This document shows positions 16,385 through 18,871 of a stretch of DNA of 18,871 nt, one piece after another; position 1 is the stretch's first letter, and each line of letters begins with the position of its first letter. A program made the translations under genes and the position numbers. The notes under the pieces are model-generated. The model was not told the DNA's origin. It searched no databases and saw only the letters and a program-made list of their open reading frames with translations. Origin of the DNA: Draconibacterium sp. (GTDB lineage Bacteria; Bacteroidota; Bacteroidia; Bacteroidales; Prolixibacteraceae); NCBI GenBank assembly GCA_027011835.1, contig JALUZN010000425.1:1-18871 (forward strand). The letters run 5' to 3'.

Positions 16385-16415
16385 ACGTCATTCTGAACTT
16401 GTTTCAGAATGACGT
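16385..16415. repeat. Perfect 13-bp palindromic extragenic repeat
   Basis: ACGTCATTCTGAA (16385-16397) pairs perfectly with TTCAGAATGACGT (16403-16415) around the loop CTTGT. It lies between the propeller-like gene and the TonB receptor gene. From memory, CTGAACTTGTTTCAG palindromes recur between genes in several phyla. No T-run follows on the minus strand, so a simple intrinsic terminator is not supported. Confidence 0.75.
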
Positions 16416-16434
16416 AAATTGATGGTCTAATTCG

Positions 16435-18801
16435 TTAAAAAACAATTTTCTCAGTATGTCTTTTCCCTTTAATAAAAGCATCTATAATATAAATACCCGG
16501 TTTGAAGTTACTGCGTTGTAATTCGTAAGTTCTGTTGTTCGGCTCGTAAACAGAAACTAATTTTCCGGTTATCGAATAAATTTTACATTGCTCAATTTCA
16601 TTCTCAGAAGAGACAATCTCAATTGATAACGGTTTGTACCGGACTGATAATTCGTTATCGAGTTTAATCTCTTTAACAGCAGTTTTTAAGTCGAGGTCGG
16701 ACAATGCAATTTTCATAACTTTCCCTTTGCCAAGTGTATAAAGAGAATCATTGAAAATTTCACCAATATTGTAAATGGTTGTGCCTGCCGAAGCATTTTG
16801 CCAATTATCGCCTCCATTGTTTGTAAAGAATGATTTGGACGTCAGTCCCATACACATAAATGAATTATCATCGAATTTATAAAAATCATTTGCCCCCGAA
16901 ATACCTTCAAATTTCGAAAATGAATTACCCCCATCTTTTGAGATAAATACGCCATCGGATGTTGTTGGGATATAAAACTCATTTGTATTTGTAAGAACAA
17001 CTGTTTTTAAAAAGATACTACTATCCTTGTTCGCTGCTGCCATTGTTGGGTATAAATCTGTATAAGTATTACCGCCATCAGTAGTTTTTAGTAAGGTTTT
17101 GTTTCCTGCAATATATCCTGTATCTCCAATAAAACTAATTCCGTTTATATAAGAACTGCCAAAGTCGATAGTAACAGCCGACCAACTCGCACCGCCATCA
17201 GTTGTTTTAAACACACGTCCCCGAGTATTTGCCTTATTTTCGGTTACTACTTCGTACCAATTTACATACAAATAAGCAGTATTTTCATCAACGCAACAAA
17301 CTGAGTATGGATTGAATCCATAACACCCGTCCATTTGAGGATTTTTTGTTGGATCAGAACCCTCGCCTGCACCCACTTTTGAGGCATCCAATAAGGTCAC
17401 TGTTTCCCAATCATCAGTTGTGCTTAAAACTAAGCCTTCCATATAAAAGTCGTTAACAGTGCTTGTTGCTGGGAAATTAGCAATTCTAAAACGTCGAATT
17501 GTTGAGAATGCATTCTCTCCATTCGCACTAATGCTTGTAAAATCGAATTCAACATCTTCCTGATAATCAGTTGGAAGATTGGTATTTGTCCATGTTTTGC
17601 CACCATCAGATGTTATTTTACAAACTTCGCCATAGGCAGCAATTACTGCGTTGTCTTCATCGTAGATAGTCATTTTCTGAAGGTTTTCCCCATTAGTAAT
17701 AGTAACTGTTGACCAATTGAAGTTTTTAACAAGCAAATCAGTAACAGCAATTTTATAAGCTACTGATTTTGATAAACCATAAAGCGTATCTCCCAAAACT
17801 CCACCTATTTTATAACAAGTTTTACCCGGATAGCAGTCTGCCCATGAAGTTCCGTAGTCAGTTGAAATTTTTGATTTTGATGAAGATCCCAGAATAATCA
17901 TACTTGAGTCATTTAAAAGATACAAATCATTCCCTCCTGAGACTCCATTTAATTTTGTAAAAGTTTCACCTCCGTCTCCTGTTCTAAAGATTCCATCCAT
18001 TGTGGTAGTTACGTAAAAACTATCGGTATTTACAACTGTTATTGTACTCACATATAAGTTACTATCCGTTCCAACAGCAAGATTAGGATAAATATCGGTT
18101 GTTGTGTTAGTCGCTATATTTGTTTTGTAAAGCGATTTTGAACCACCTATTAATGCCACAGAGTCTTTACAAATAATTGAAGTGATAATATTTGATCCCA
18201 GTCCGCTTACTATTATTTCCCAAACCTCACCCCCATCTTTTGTGAGGAAAACTCCTCCTCTTTTAACCCTTTCCCCAGTTGTAATGTCGTACCATCCAGA
18301 GTAAACAAGGAAAGTGTCGGTATTGAATGCACCTACAGAATGAAAATCTTTTTCGTATCCACCATCAGCATTGGGATTAACAGAAGCGTCATCGCCTACT
18401 CCAATTTTTGTTACGTCTAATACAGACCAATTTGTACCCTTATTTGTTGATTTCAAAAGAACACCACTAACAAATATATCTCTATATCCACCAGGAGGAT
18501 GATTAATAATTTTTGACCTCTTTGACGACATAAAAGTTATATCGCCTACGGCACTCATTCCAATGAAATCATATTCAGGATCAAAAGCATTGATGTCCGT
18601 CCATGCCTGAACCTTTTGAGTTTTCTTTTTGAAAACATTGTTGTGACCTACAATAACAGTTGACGTATCTCCTGTAACAGTCATTCCGGTGAGGTTGTTG
18701 TTTTCAGAAATTACCTCTTCGACCCAATTAAATGTTGCATTTTGACCTTGCGCACAAACGACGAATAAAAAAGAAAACATAAAAAAAATAAGGTTTTTCA
18801 T
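16435..18801 (-). CDS. Secreted BNR/YCF48-like repeat (beta-propeller) protein with internal duplication and T9SS sorting domain
   Basis: A 788-aa secreted protein with signal peptide MKNLIFFMFSFLFVVCAQGQ. It carries many Asp-box-like turns of the S/T-x-D-x-G-x-T-W/F type: STNKGTNWS (118-126), TKDGGEVWE (187-195), TGDGGETFT (274-282), STDYGTSWA (313-321), TSDGGKTWT (397-405), TTDGGASWS (533-541), SKDGGNSFS (621-629) and TNNGGDNWQ (660-668). These are typical of sialidase/BNR or YCF48-like propellers. Residues 24-360 and 361-709 are a tandem duplication: FNWVEEVISENNNLTGM aligns with FNWSTVTITNGENLQKM, and both halves end in a KIA-[VL]-[TS]-DL-type string. Residues about 718-788 look like a T9SS type A sorting domain (YSITGKLV; FKPGIYII), without a clear YPNP. 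It is the first visible gene of the minus-strand block, with a (TTA)13 tract upstream and CpG content unlike its neighbours. Binding rather than catalysis is likely; no ligand can be named. Confidence 0.85.
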   Translation of the reverse strand: MKNLIFFMFSFLFVVCAQGQNATFNWVEEVISENNNLTGMTVTGDTSTVIVGHNNVFKKKTQKVQAWTDINAFDPEYDFIGMSAVGDITFMSSKRSKIINHPPGGYRDIFVSGVLLKSTNKGTNWSVLDVTKIGVGDDASVNPNADGGYEKDFHSVGAFNTDTFLVYSGWYDITTGERVKRGGVFLTKDGGEVWEIIVSGLGSNIITSIICKDSVALIGGSKSLYKTNIATNTTTDIYPNLAVGTDSNLYVSTITVVNTDSFYVTTTMDGIFRTGDGGETFTKLNGVSGGNDLYLLNDSSMIILGSSSKSKISTDYGTSWADCYPGKTCYKIGGVLGDTLYGLSKSVAYKIAVTDLLVKNFNWSTVTITNGENLQKMTIYDEDNAVIAAYGEVCKITSDGGKTWTNTNLPTDYQEDVEFDFTSISANGENAFSTIRRFRIANFPATSTVNDFYMEGLVLSTTDDWETVTLLDASKVGAGEGSDPTKNPQMDGCYGFNPYSVCCVDENTAYLYVNWYEVVTENKANTRGRVFKTTDGGASWSAVTIDFGSSYINGISFIGDTGYIAGNKTLLKTTDGGNTYTDLYPTMAAANKDSSIFLKTVVLTNTNEFYIPTTSDGVFISKDGGNSFSKFEGISGANDFYKFDDNSFMCMGLTSKSFFTNNGGDNWQNASAGTTIYNIGEIFNDSLYTLGKGKVMKIALSDLDLKTAVKEIKLDNELSVRYKPLSIEIVSSENEIEQCKIYSITGKLVSVYEPNNRTYELQRSNFKPGIYIIDAFIKGKRHTEKIVF

Positions 18802-18816
18802 TTTGTGATTTTTTTG

Positions 18817-18858
<42 letters not shown>

Positions 18859-18871
18859 GATTTTTTAAATC

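Noticed and set aside
16329..16391. Longer start for the TonB receptor (21 extra residues from 16391)
   Set aside because: It would begin inside a palindromic repeat and place MTFFKVSPVYCY... before a complete signal peptide that starts naturally at 16328.

Overview
The window looks like a chromosomal segment of a Bacteroidota organism, most likely an environmental, polysaccharide-degrading member of the Bacteroidia. The evidence is: two proteins ending in type IX secretion (T9SS) sorting domains, a GH97 lipoprotein, a TonB-dependent receptor with an N-terminal carboxypeptidase-regulatory-like domain, DUF4876 and DUF6850 family proteins, a YbiT-like ABC-F protein, TAnnTTTG-type promoter boxes and no clear Shine-Dalgarno sequences. 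Placement below phylum or class is inference.

Layout. (1) 25-4818, plus strand: penicillin-binding protein 1C (pbpC), a YehS-like DUF1456 protein, and a secreted clan GH-A glycosidase of arabinofuranosidase (GH51-like) type with a T9SS tail. The last two are 9 bp apart. (2) 4819-5286: a convergent intergenic gap filled by a hairpin-rich element that looks like a dispersed repeat. (3) 5287-7206, minus strand: GH97 glycosidase lipoprotein. (4) 7207-8333: 1.1 kb without genes. It holds two 145-bp direct repeats made of small palindromes, a nested inverted repeat, a GC-rich element that can fold into one long hairpin (8060-8201), a short palindrome and a promoter-like box. (5) 8334-9950, plus strand: an ABC-F ATPase whose second nucleotide site is degenerate. 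(6) 10159-18801, minus strand, transcribed right to left: a secreted duplicated BNR/YCF48-like repeat protein with a T9SS tail, a TonB-dependent receptor, a DUF4876 lipoprotein and a DUF6850 outer-membrane beta-barrel.

How the genes may work together. The right-hand block encodes only exported envelope proteins: one secreted, one lipoprotein and two outer-membrane barrels. The last two are coupled by a TGATG stop/start overlap. It is most simply read as a surface capture/uptake complex of unknown ligand. The gap between receptor and lipoprotein carries a 95-bp direct repeat and an 8-bp tandem array. The propeller-like gene stands out: it has far fewer CpG than its neighbours and a (TTA)13 microsatellite 16 bp upstream of its start codon. 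This makes slippage-driven expression variation and recent acquisition both plausible. The two glycosidases point to plant or algal glycan use, but no SusC/SusD pair is present, so no complete polysaccharide utilization locus is visible.
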